From: UBA8919 sp041658185
GTDB taxonomy: Bacteria > Elusimicrobiota > UBA8919
Length of the DNA: 64,000 nucleotides
Assembly (NCBI GenBank): GCA_041658185.1
Contig: JBBAAR010000008.1
Span: 1-64,000 of the forward strand
Reading direction: 5' to 3'
Shown here: positions 32,885 through 40,508 of the stretch, in pieces
Position numbering within the stretch: position 1 is the stretch's first letter
How the letters are laid out: each line of letters starts with the position of its first letter
Notes under the pieces: generated by a model
Databases searched by the model: none
What the model saw: the letters and a program-made list of their open reading frames with translations, nothing else
Told to the model about the DNA's origin: nothing
Position numbers and translations under genes: made by a program

Positions 32885-33202
32885 TTATTTGAAAAAGTTT
32901 AGGGGATAAAATTCCTCGCAAACGGGATGTAGAATAAAATGACCGATAAAACAATTAGGAAAAAAACAATTTAACAGGTTTCCGGAAACGAAGTTGTTAT
33001 TCGTAAAGGTATTGAAATTTCCGGATATGCTATGCAAATCAAAAGTTATTTCGTAGAGACCCGGCAACGAATAATTGGATGTATCGTAGCGTTGCTGTAT
33101 CTCCTGGTCGGGAATTACAGGATTATCCTTCTCGATTAAAAACAATGCACCGGCGGAAACAACAAAGATAAACAAACTACTCAGTATGCTGAATAATCCC
33201 AA
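32885..33202 (-). CDS. Hypothetical membrane-anchored small protein, uncertain
   Basis: A 105-aa frame that starts with TTG. Residues 1-23 form a hydrophobic anchor (MGLFSILSSLFIFVVSAGAL), followed by a soluble part with an unusual Cys/Phe/Asn-rich end. I do not recognise it. In favour is a consensus promoter at 33213-33241 that would start transcription 4-5 bases before the TTG; against it are the lack of an RBS and the odd composition. It may be a decayed gene. Confidence 0.4.
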   Translation of the reverse strand: MGLFSILSSLFIFVVSAGALFLIEKDNPVIPDQEIQQRYDTSNYSLPGLYEITFDLHSISGNFNTFTNNNFVSGNLLNCFFPNCFIGHFILHPVCEEFYPLNFFK

Positions 33203-33212
33203 TGTTTTGAAT

Positions 33213-33241
33213 ATTATAGTATATTAATAAAATTTTGTCAA
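33213..33241 (-). promoter_or_regulatory. Consensus promoter upstream of the small membrane protein
   Basis: Minus strand -35 TTGACA (33236-33241), -10 TATAAT (33213-33218), spacer 17: a perfect match to the sigma-70 consensus. Confidence 0.8.
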
Positions 33242-33346
33242 GCACTTTTCTGCCTGATCAAAAAATATACCACAAGGTCGTAATAAACCTGAAAATTCTG
33301 ATATTTCGGTAAAATAGCCGGTTCATTGCCGTCCGGCAAATATTAT

Positions 33347-33493
33347 TTATTTCTTGCCGAGGATTCTGAACACTTTTGTACCGCATTCAGGACAAACGCC
33401 CTGCAGCGCCCTTCTTCCGCCCTTCATCTCAATTTCTTTTGCGTCCTTAATCTCCACCTGCTTCTTGCACTTCATACATCTGCCTTCCGCCAT
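33347..33493 (-). CDS. Small zinc-ribbon protein, DUF5679-like
   Basis: A 48-aa protein read directly from the minus strand: it starts MAEGRCMKCKKQVEIKD, and ends GVCPECGTKVFRILGKK. Two CxxC pairs (C6-C9 and C34-C37) form a probable zinc ribbon, as in the small DUF5679 family. AGGAGGG lies 8 bases before the ATG, which supports translation. It ends the run that starts at parA. Function unknown; such small proteins are often nucleic-acid or protein binders. Confidence 0.8.
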   Translation of the reverse strand: MAEGRCMKCKKQVEIKDAKEIEMKGGRRALQGVCPECGTKVFRILGKK

Positions 33494-33527
33494 TTTGTCA
33501 GCCCTCCTTTTTTGATTTCGGTTTTAA

Positions 33528-34382
33528 CTATTTTTTTGATTTATGCCGCAAGATGTTAACGATTCTGTTCAGGTCGTTAAGCGATGCGCACGAGACGATA
33601 ATTTTTCCTTTTCCCCCGCGGTATTTTATTTCAACTTTTGTGCCTAAAATCCGCTGGAGTTCCTCCTCAACCGCAATAATGTTGCTGTCTTTTTTTGATT
33701 TTGATTTTTTTGAATTCTTAGAAATTTTTTCAACATCCCTGACGGTGAGTTGCTGGTTTATTATCCTTTCCAAAAGCAGCCGTTGCTTCATCGGGTCGTC
33801 AATTGATGCGATTGCGCGCGCGTGTCCTTCGGTTATTTTACCCTCTGAAATCGCATCCTGTATGTTCCGCGGAAGAGAAAGCAGCCGGGTTATATTTGCG
33901 ACTGTTGAACGGGATTTCCCCAGCGTTTTTGCGAGGTCTTCCTGAGTTAAGTTGAACTCTATCATCAGCCGTTTGTAACCCTTCGCCTCTTCAATCGGAT
34001 TCAAATCGCTGCGTTGTAAATTTTCAATTAAAGATATTACGAAACATTCTTTTTCCGAAAGCGGTTTTATTATTGCGGGGATTTCGGAAAGCCCGGCGAG
34101 CATTGATGCCCGCCACCTGCGTTCTCCCATAACGAGTTCGTAAGTGCCGTTTTCGTTTGACGGCCGCACCGTTATCGGTTGCGCAAGCCCGTGTTCCAAA
34201 ATTGAATCAGCGAGAGTTTTTAACTCGGCCTCATCAAATTTTTCTCTTGACTGATATTTATTCGGCTTGATTTTGTTGACAGATATTTTTACAGTTCCTT
34301 CTGCGTTGATTATAGGAGTTAAAAGGGCGTTTCCTATTTCCGGTATAAGTGCTTCCAATCCTTTCCCAAGTGCTTTTCTCAT
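33528..34382 (-). CDS. parB: Chromosome partitioning protein ParB
   Basis: The 284-aa protein begins MRKALGKGLEALIPE, the typical ParA-interacting end. The CTPase/ParB core has the GERRWRAS motif, followed by the helix-turn-helix (LTQEDLAKTLGKSRSTVAN) and a C-terminal dimer domain. ParB binds parS and slides along DNA as a clamp. Four perfect parS sites lie 3-8 kb away at 37-42 kb. GGAGGAAA precedes the ATG, joined directly to the 23-nt motif at 34393-34415. Confidence 0.96.
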   Translation of the reverse strand: MRKALGKGLEALIPEIGNALLTPIINAEGTVKISVNKIKPNKYQSREKFDEAELKTLADSILEHGLAQPITVRPSNENGTYELVMGERRWRASMLAGLSEIPAIIKPLSEKECFVISLIENLQRSDLNPIEEAKGYKRLMIEFNLTQEDLAKTLGKSRSTVANITRLLSLPRNIQDAISEGKITEGHARAIASIDDPMKQRLLLERIINQQLTVRDVEKISKNSKKSKSKKDSNIIAVEEELQRILGTKVEIKYRGGKGKIIVSCASLNDLNRIVNILRHKSKK

Positions 34383-34392
34383 AAATTTCCTC

Positions 34393-34415
34393 CGTCTGAA
34401 AAGTAATACATTTGT
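34393..34415 (-). promoter_or_regulatory. 23-nt motif ACAAATGT-N5-TTTTCAGACG, copy at parB
   Basis: Exact motif on the minus strand, ending at the parB RBS. Identical spacing at 52244-52266 and 56039-56061. A related ACAAATGT sequence lacking TTTTCAGACG is at 34474-34481, inside the 3' end of the LexA-like gene. Confidence 0.65.
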
Positions 34416-34454
34416 AGTAATTCGTCGTCGGTAGATAATTCTAAAAAATAGATT

Positions 34455-34706
34455 TTATTGTCTATGAAATAAAACATTTGTAGTAATTTTTAATCCACGG
34501 GATACCCGCCGCTTTTTCCCTATTCTAAATTTTATCATTCCCGATTCCCGTAATTTTTTCAGATGCGAAGTTACAGTCCGTGTGGAAAGTCCGAGATATT
34601 TTGCAATCTCCCTTACCGTCGGCGGGATTTTGCGGTTTTCAAGCGACTTGCGGACAAAATTAAAAATCCGTTTATCCGTTTTTTTTAGCAATATCTTTTT
34701 TCTCAT
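34455..34706 (-). CDS. LexA-type winged-helix DNA-binding protein without a protease domain
   Basis: The 83-aa protein matches the N-terminal DNA-binding domain of LexA: IFNFVRKSLENRKIPPTVRE, then IAKYLGLSTRTVTSHLKKL and a basic end. It lacks the S24 self-cleavage domain, so it is a simple regulator, not a true LexA. It overlaps the end of parA by 35 bases and precedes parB, so it is part of the par operon. Its targets could include the ACAAATGT dyads of this window; that is inference. Confidence 0.75.
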   Translation of the reverse strand: MRKKILLKKTDKRIFNFVRKSLENRKIPPTVREIAKYLGLSTRTVTSHLKKLRESGMIKFRIGKKRRVSRGLKITTNVLFHRQ

Positions 34707-35466
34707 TTTCTCTGCTCGTAATCTCTTTTGCCAAATTCATATATGCCTCGGCCCCGCGGGAATGTTTGTCGTATAAAATAACCGGCTTGCCGAAGCCCGG
34801 TGCCTCTGCCAGCCGAACATTTCTCGGAATTATCGTCTTATACACTTTGTCGCCGAAATATTTTTTTATTTCCGTAATCACCTGCCCGGAAAGATTTATT
34901 CTCGCATCGTACATAGTCAGCAAAACTCCTTCAACATAGAGATTTATATTTAAGTTTTTTTTCAAGGCGTCAATTAGTTTGAGAAGTTGCCCCAGTCCTT
35001 CTAATGCGTAATACTCACATTGTATGGGAATAATTACAGAGTGGGCAGCAGTCAGAGCATTTACGGTCAGCAAACCCAAAGACGGCGGGCAATCAATTAT
35101 GATGTAATCATAGACCTTTTCAAATTTCGCCAGTGCGGTTTTCAGCCGTGTTTCACGGGCAAGCATATTTACAAGTTCAATTTCGGCGCCCACTAAATCC
35201 AGTCCGGACGGTACAATTTCGCACCATTCAATTTCCGTCGGAAGAATAGTATCCTCAAGCAGTTTATCATCAATCAAAACATTGTAAATACTTGCCGAGA
35301 CCTCATCTTTTTTAATTCCGAATCCGCTGGTGGAATTCGCCTGCGGATCCATATCAATAAGAAGCGTTTCGTAGGAAAGCAGTGCTAAAGATGCCGATAA
35401 ATTTATAGCGGTTGTTGTCTTCCCCACCCCGCCTTTTTGATTTGCAATAACGATAATTTTACTCAT
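34672..35466 (-). CDS. parA: Chromosome partitioning ATPase ParA/Soj
   Basis: The 264-aa protein is a deviant Walker ATPase: ANQKGGVGKTTTAINL (8-23), then DMDPQANST and IIDCPPSLG. It works with ParB on origin segregation. It precedes the LexA-like gene and parB on the same strand and lies 5 bases after the esterase gene. Confidence 0.97.
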   Translation of the reverse strand: MSKIIVIANQKGGVGKTTTAINLSASLALLSYETLLIDMDPQANSTSGFGIKKDEVSASIYNVLIDDKLLEDTILPTEIEWCEIVPSGLDLVGAEIELVNMLARETRLKTALAKFEKVYDYIIIDCPPSLGLLTVNALTAAHSVIIPIQCEYYALEGLGQLLKLIDALKKNLNINLYVEGVLLTMYDARINLSGQVITEIKKYFGDKVYKTIIPRNVRLAEAPGFGKPVILYDKHSRGAEAYMNLAKEITSRENEKKDIAKKNG

Positions 35467-35471
35467 AATTT

Positions 35472-36416
35472 TTAATCAGTTCCCTTCGGATGTTTTTCAA
35501 AAAAATTCCACATCTCATCGGTAGCGGAGATTTCCGTCGTCGGAATGTCGCCTCCCCGCCATGCCGGTTTTCCGCCGGGCCATGCGTGTTCTCCGTTTTT
35601 TATTGTGACTAAAACAACTTCGGAATTATTTTTTCCGCCGGTATATTTTTCAGTTATGATATTTCCTTTTTCGGTGCGATTCGGTTTCGGAGAGCAGCCG
35701 TTATGAGTTACCCAAAAATCAGCCGCAAAGGCAACGGATTTGTCGGTCCTGCGCCGCCTGTCTGCCCGTTTTTTCGGTTCGCCGCCCTCATAAAGTACGT
35801 GTTGGTCTGCCGTGCCGTGAAATATCATTACCGAAACGGGATTTTCCGGTGTGCGGTCAATGTTTAACGCGCCAGCGACCGGCGCAATTGCGGCGATTTT
35901 GTCAGACAGTTCACAGGCAAGCCGGTAAGCCATCATTCCGCCGTTTGATATTCCTGTCGCATAAATACGCCGCTCGTCTATTTTCAACTCTTTTTCAATT
36001 TGATTGATAAGTTCCTGTATAAATCCGACGTCATCCACATTATGTTCAAGCGCATAACCGCAGCAGTTGCCGGCATTCCACGTAAGAATTTTTTTCAGCC
36101 GCCCGGTGCCGTTCGGATAAACAACGATGAAGCCCTCTTCGTCCGATTTTTTGCTGAAGCCGGTTGTCTCCACGGTTTTTGAGGCATTCCCGCCTCCGCC
36201 ATGCAGCACGATGACCAGCGGCGCTGCTTTTTTTTCGTTAAAAGACACAGGGATATGGAGCAGGTATGTCCTCGTCCGTCCGCCGAATTCCAGTTTTTTC
36301 CAGTAGTCGCCGGCTTTATAACTTTCACAGCGAGCTTGCGTCGCACCGAACATAATCACGGCTGACAGGGTCATTGCAGTCAGAACGGTTGAATTTTTTG
36401 TCATAAAATAGAACAT
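35472..36416 (-). CDS. Exported LpqC/PHB-depolymerase-like esterase
   Basis: The 314-aa alpha/beta hydrolase has a signal peptide (about residues 1-30) and the polysaccharide/feruloyl/PHB esterase layout: LVIVLHGGGGNA oxyanion segment, nucleophile elbow GISNGG, an Asp in FHGTADQHV, and a His in GEHAWPGG. It probably cleaves ester bonds in plant polysaccharide side chains or storage polyester outside the cytoplasm. AGGTGA precedes the first ATG. It runs into parA with a 5-base gap. Confidence 0.85.
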   Translation of the reverse strand: MFYFMTKNSTVLTAMTLSAVIMFGATQARCESYKAGDYWKKLEFGGRTRTYLLHIPVSFNEKKAAPLVIVLHGGGGNASKTVETTGFSKKSDEEGFIVVYPNGTGRLKKILTWNAGNCCGYALEHNVDDVGFIQELINQIEKELKIDERRIYATGISNGGMMAYRLACELSDKIAAIAPVAGALNIDRTPENPVSVMIFHGTADQHVLYEGGEPKKRADRRRRTDKSVAFAADFWVTHNGCSPKPNRTEKGNIITEKYTGGKNNSEVVLVTIKNGEHAWPGGKPAWRGGDIPTTEISATDEMWNFFEKHPKGTD

Positions 36417-36469
36417 TTAATCTCACCTGCTTTTTGCACGCAGCGTAAAAAGTCAGGCGTAGCGCTTTG

Positions 36470-36973
36470 TTAGACATTTTTAATTTTATTTGTGATTAAA
36501 TCCCAGCGATTCAAATACTTATCAATTTTCCAGCCATTATGATTTTTTCCAGGAGGAAGTACTAAACCTCGACATTTTGTTGATGCATCGTGCTTTCTTC
36601 CATTTTTTCCAGGTTTTGCTACCCATACTTCATGTTGCTCTTGCATATTTTTTGCCATATCTTTACTTGGAATTATATAGTATTCAAAATCAGAGGATTG
36701 GGTTGGGTTTGGGATGCCGGCAATTACCCAAAAAAATGTTTCGTTGTAAATCTTTTCAGACTTAATACCAACCATACAAGTATGACTGCCAGGCAAAAAT
36801 GTTTTCACTTGAATATGAACAAAATCTGTAGCGGATTTATTTGTGCATAATATATCAACATTTGGACAATTACCCAGTGTAACATTAGCGACTAATCCGC
36901 GACGACATAGTTCAGCCGCAACAAAAAATTGACTAGCACTCGCTCTATGGCTTTTATCATGTTCTTTTTTCAT
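36470..36973 (-). CDS. Putative PD-(D/E)XK-type nuclease-like protein
   Basis: A 167-aa protein with a pattern of the PD-(D/E)XK fold: helix with E (AAELCRRGL), then VDILC and IQVKT, giving an E...D...QxK arrangement near residues 21, 40 and 55. Proteins of this kind are often stand-alone and sometimes encoded in defence loci. Substrate and activity are unknown. It stands alone with its own promoter and lies next to parS site 1. Confidence 0.6.
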   Translation of the reverse strand: MKKEHDKSHRASASQFFVAAELCRRGLVANVTLGNCPNVDILCTNKSATDFVHIQVKTFLPGSHTCMVGIKSEKIYNETFFWVIAGIPNPTQSSDFEYYIIPSKDMAKNMQEQHEVWVAKPGKNGRKHDASTKCRGLVLPPGKNHNGWKIDKYLNRWDLITNKIKNV

Positions 36974-37007
36974 ATTTATTATTTTCCTTTGCCTATCAAT
37001 GTATTAG

Positions 37008-37035
37008 ATGATACAAAAATTATTTAAAATGTCAA
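37008..37035 (-). promoter_or_regulatory. Promoter of the PD-(D/E)XK-like gene
   Basis: Minus strand -35 TTGACA (37030-37035), -10 TATCAT (37008-37013), spacer 16. Confidence 0.55.
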
Positions 37036-37051
37036 GAAAAAAATGCCAGAT

Positions 37052-37067
37052 TGTTTCACGTGAAACA
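37052..37067. other. parS site 1
   Basis: TGTTTCACGTGAAACA, the perfect 16-bp parS consensus, directly after the rimO stop codon. Confidence 0.95.
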
Positions 37068-37068
37068 T

Positions 37069-38349
37069 TTAAGCAATCAGGTCATAAACATTTTTAACTT
37101 CAAGTATCTTCATTTTTATAAGAGCGCCCGCTTCTTGTTCGGATGAAAAAATAACCCTGCCGTCTATTTCCGGCGATTGAAATTCGCAATGACCGTATTT
37201 TCCGCCGTCAATCAAGACCTCAAAAGTTTTTCCGACCCGCTTTTTGTTTTTCAAAAAAGTAATTTTCTGCTGTTCCGCCATTATTTCACTCAAACGTTCT
37301 TTTTTAACTTTTAACGGGACTAAATTGTTCATTTTACAAGCCGTTGTTCCTTTTTGCGCCGAATAAATAAACCCGCCCAGCCAATCAAATTCTAATTTTT
37401 TAATATCATTTAACAATTTCGTAAAACTTTTTTCCGTCTCTCCGGGAAACCCGACCATAACGGTTGTCCTGAGTGCTATATCCGGAACTTTTTTTCTCAA
37501 TTTCTCAATAGTTGAAAAAATTGTCTTTGATGAAGGTCTTCCCATTTTTTTTAACACTTTGTCATCGGTGTGCTGGATAGGAATATCAACATATTTGCAG
37601 ACCTTTTCGTTTTCGGCAATTTCAGAAATCAATTCATCCGTGAAATGTGCGGGGTGAGTATAAAGCAGGCGAATCCATCGCAAACCGTCAATTTTAGAAA
37701 TTTTTTTGAGAAGTAAAGCAAGCATCAATTTCCCGCCGTAGATGTCAATTCCGTACATTGTGGTGTCCTGTGCGGTAAGAATCACCTCTTTTCTGCCGGA
37801 TTTTACTGCATTTTCAACATCGGTTAAAATATGTTCCATTTTTCTGCTTCTGAAATTTCCCCGTAGTTGCGGGATGATACAATAACTGCACCTGTTGTCG
37901 CACCCGTCGGCGATTTTTATGTATGCGTAACTTTTAGGTGTTGAAAATAATTTTGGTTCGTCGGATATGATAAATTTCGGAATGCTAATTTTGCTCATCG
38001 GTTTTTCGGCTGCTGCTAAAATATCAACAATTTTAGTAAAATCGGAACTTCCCAGTATAGCGTCAATTTTCGGGAATTTTTGAAGTAATGCGGATTTTTC
38101 ATATTGCGGGAGACATCCGCAAACAACAAGTTTTTGGTATTTAGATTTGTTTTTTGATATTTGATTTATCGTATTGTACGCTTCTTTTCTCGCACTATCA
38201 ATAAAAGCGCAGGTATTTATTATAATGATGTCGGCTGTTTTCGGCTCGCCGCATAATGCATAGCCGTTTTTCGTTAAAATGCCGGCGACCGTCTCGGAAT
38301 CAACCAGATTTTTAGGACATCCCAAAGAAATTATATGAACTTTTTTCAT
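37069..38349 (-). CDS. rimO: Ribosomal protein uS12 methylthiotransferase RimO
   Basis: The 426-aa radical-SAM enzyme adds a methylthio group to an Asp of ribosomal protein S12. The N-terminal MTTase domain starts with SLGCPKNLVDSE; the radical-SAM cluster motif is CDNRCSYC; a TRAM domain closes the protein. LGCPKNLVDSE distinguishes RimO from MiaB. Two parS sites lie just beyond its ends. Confidence 0.94.
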   Translation of the reverse strand: MKKVHIISLGCPKNLVDSETVAGILTKNGYALCGEPKTADIIIINTCAFIDSARKEAYNTINQISKNKSKYQKLVVCGCLPQYEKSALLQKFPKIDAILGSSDFTKIVDILAAAEKPMSKISIPKFIISDEPKLFSTPKSYAYIKIADGCDNRCSYCIIPQLRGNFRSRKMEHILTDVENAVKSGRKEVILTAQDTTMYGIDIYGGKLMLALLLKKISKIDGLRWIRLLYTHPAHFTDELISEIAENEKVCKYVDIPIQHTDDKVLKKMGRPSSKTIFSTIEKLRKKVPDIALRTTVMVGFPGETEKSFTKLLNDIKKLEFDWLGGFIYSAQKGTTACKMNNLVPLKVKKERLSEIMAEQQKITFLKNKKRVGKTFEVLIDGGKYGHCEFQSPEIDGRVIFSSEQEAGALIKMKILEVKNVYDLIA

Positions 38350-38353
38350 TTTA

Positions 38354-38404
38354 TTGCAGAGCGAGTTCTAACGAGTGTCTCAAAGAAATTTGTTCCCGAG
38401 CGAC
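38354..38404. repeat. MITE-like repeat, partial copy 2
   Basis: 51 bp matching the right half of 13557-13665 with about five mismatches. It lies between rimO and the fusion gene. Confidence 0.75.
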
Positions 38405-38407
38405 CTT

Positions 38408-40234
38408 TCATTGTTTCACGTGAAACATTTTAAGAGCCGGCTTCGCTTCGCCGGTTTTATCAAAAAGGGCAAAGTCCGTCCACATTTTCTCCGTGTACCA
38501 TTCCGGGCTCCAGTAGAAAATACCCGCTATGTTTTTGTTTCTTGCGCATCCGTCAATAAAATCCGAAATCCACCGTTTTTGTCCGTCAACGGTCAACGGA
38601 TAACCGACGACCGGCTTGTTCCACGCGGCGAATTGTCCTTCAATTTTTCCGGAAGAAGGGTAAGCAAACTCGCAAATAATTACCGGTTTTTTAATCTCCG
38701 AAACCAGCAATTCCACAAATTTTTCCAAGTCCTTAAATGTGTTATGCGGGCTTAAGCCGGAAGAGGGAAAATAGGATAAACCGAGTTCATCAATCTGCAC
38801 TCCCGCCGTTCTCATTGTTTTATAAAAATTTCCACAGAATTCCGGATTCCACCATTGGGTAAGATGCAGTATAAATTTCGCCTGCGGGTTAACCTTTTTT
38901 ATTCCTTCCTGCGCTGCTTTGATGAGTTCCGCCTCGTTGTTCCAGATATTTTTTTTCATCCAGTTGATATTAAAACGCACGCCCCAATCCTCGGCGAACT
39001 CTCCGCATATACCGAAGTCAATTTCATTTCCTATTTCATATGTGTCAATTTTTATACCTGCCTGTTCAAAAGCCGTTGCGGTATTTTCAGAGTATTTTTT
39101 TACTTCTTTGATTTTTTCGCCGAAAGATAAATTTTTCCATTTTTCCGGGACAGGTTGCTTTACATAATCAGCCCAAGTATCGCTTAAAAAAACAACAAGG
39201 TAGGGCTTTAAGCCAGCCCGCACGGCCTCTTTTGCAATTTTAATGGAATAATCCAGTCCACTATGCCCGTTTTTATTTGTCCATAACCTTATTCTGAACC
39301 AATTAAACCCGTTTTCAGAGAGAATTTGAAATATATTTTTTGTTTTTCCGTTAATTTTCCAATTTATGCCCTGCTCCGACATATCTAACGAATAATTCGC
39401 ATCTGCGCCGATTTTGAACTCCCGTTCCGAATCACCCCAGATAGCGGAAGCCCATTCCGGATGGTCAATAAACGGGTTGCGGTTTCCCTGAATTTGAAAT
39501 ATCGCTTCATTTCTGTCGTTTTCCTTTTGACTGACAGGGTCGCTTAAATGCCATTTTAGAAGCGTTTTTATTGCCCAGTCGTTAAAATTCCCGCCGTTTT
39601 CCGTTACCATCTCGCTTTTTGAACAATTAAGCGGGTCCTCGCCCGTCATATATCTTACGACAAAGTAAAAATATCCTCTCGCAAAATCGCCCTTAAATTC
39701 ATCCGACGGCTCAAATACGTCGCCCTCAAAACCAAGTCCTTCCCGCGATTTTCCTACTTTTGAAATGCCATACTGCTGATAACTTTTTCCGACCTCGCCC
39801 AATGGTTTAACCCCTTTTTGTCCGTTTGTATGGGCGTCCGCCAAAATAACATTAAAGAGGTCGGAATGCGCGGGCGTATCTTTCCCGCCGCCCCACCAAT
39901 CTTTAGGCCAGGAATGTTCGCGGGTTAAAAAACCACCGACCTCGCCGGTTTTTCCGGATTGAACGGACTCAAAAGAGTCAAAGTTATATCCCGAATACAT
40001 ACACCACGGTTTGCCTTCCGGCGTTGCGTCGGTTTTTTCAAAATATTTCCAAAGTTCCGAGTAATCCGGGACGGAATGGTCTTTTATTATATTATGCAAC
40101 GATACCCTTAATTCATTCTCGATTTTTCCTTTTGCGGAGTCATAGTATCCTTCCGGCTCTTCTGAAAACAGAGAACAACAGGAAAAAACTAAAATGGCCG
40201 CAATAATTATATTCTTTCTTTTTTTCCGTAGCAT
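38408..40234 (-). CDS. Exported endonuclease I-GH53 galactanase fusion protein
   Basis: The 608-aa protein has a signal peptide (residues 1-24) and two unrelated enzyme domains. Residues about 28-265 match bacterial endonuclease I (EndA/Bsn): REHSWPK (105-111), HSDLFNVILADAHTNG, and GNRNPFIDHPEWA. Residues about 273-600 match GH53 endo-beta-1,4-galactanase: IGADANYSLDMSEQG, the acid/base Glu in GNE (E404) and the nucleophile in CEFAYP (E522). The last residues MFHVKQ are encoded by a parS site, which extends the C terminus. The two domains would act on extracellular DNA and on galactan. Confidence 0.85.
   Translation of the reverse strand: MLRKKRKNIIIAAILVFSCCSLFSEEPEGYYDSAKGKIENELRVSLHNIIKDHSVPDYSELWKYFEKTDATPEGKPWCMYSGYNFDSFESVQSGKTGEVGGFLTREHSWPKDWWGGGKDTPAHSDLFNVILADAHTNGQKGVKPLGEVGKSYQQYGISKVGKSREGLGFEGDVFEPSDEFKGDFARGYFYFVVRYMTGEDPLNCSKSEMVTENGGNFNDWAIKTLLKWHLSDPVSQKENDRNEAIFQIQGNRNPFIDHPEWASAIWGDSEREFKIGADANYSLDMSEQGINWKINGKTKNIFQILSENGFNWFRIRLWTNKNGHSGLDYSIKIAKEAVRAGLKPYLVVFLSDTWADYVKQPVPEKWKNLSFGEKIKEVKKYSENTATAFEQAGIKIDTYEIGNEIDFGICGEFAEDWGVRFNINWMKKNIWNNEAELIKAAQEGIKKVNPQAKFILHLTQWWNPEFCGNFYKTMRTAGVQIDELGLSYFPSSGLSPHNTFKDLEKFVELLVSEIKKPVIICEFAYPSSGKIEGQFAAWNKPVVGYPLTVDGQKRWISDFIDGCARNKNIAGIFYWSPEWYTEKMWTDFALFDKTGEAKPALKMFHVKQ
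38412..38427. other. parS site 2, inside the 3' end of a gene
   Basis: TGTTTCACGTGAAACA lies within the coding sequence of the endonuclease-GH53 gene and encodes its terminal FHVKQ. Confidence 0.95.
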
Positions 40235-40264
40235 ATTATTATATTAACCTTATTATTTCTCGCT

Positions 40265-40490
40265 GAGCGAGCAAGAAATTTGTAATCATATCGCCGAGCG
40301 AGGGAGTTGGTGAGTCGGGTTTCTCACAGGTCGGCTTACTCTTTCAGCCGACCGGGAGAGAGCACTGCATCAAGCAGAGACAGCGTTCCGACGAGACAAT
40401 TCCCGTGCGACCGAAGCCGACAGGGCGGTCGGATGAGCGACCAAAGGGAGTCCCTTTAGGGGTGTTTCCGACAAATTTACTTGCGAGCGA
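40265..40490. repeat. MITE-like repeat, copy 3, GC-rich and structured
   Basis: A 226-bp GC-rich island with inverted ends GAGCGAGCAAGAAATTTGT (40265-40283) and ACAAATTTACTTGCGAGCGA (40471-40490). Internal hairpins include GGTCGGCT/AGCCGACC (40329-40353) and AAAGGGA/TCCCTTT (40443-40457). Ends match those of 13557-13665. It fills the gap between two minus-strand genes; no gene is seen in it. Confidence 0.7.
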
Positions 40491-40491
40491 T

Positions 40492-40507
40492 TGTTTCACG
40501 TGAAACA
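40492..40507. other. parS site 3
   Basis: TGTTTCACGTGAAACA, perfect match, one base before the stop codon of the DUF2723 gene. Confidence 0.95.
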
Positions 40508-40508
40508 A

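Noticed and set aside
40265..40490. Possible housekeeping RNA (RNase P RNA, SRP RNA, tmRNA, 6S) in the GC-rich island
   Set aside because: None of the conserved segments of these RNAs was found, and the inverted ends match a repeat family.
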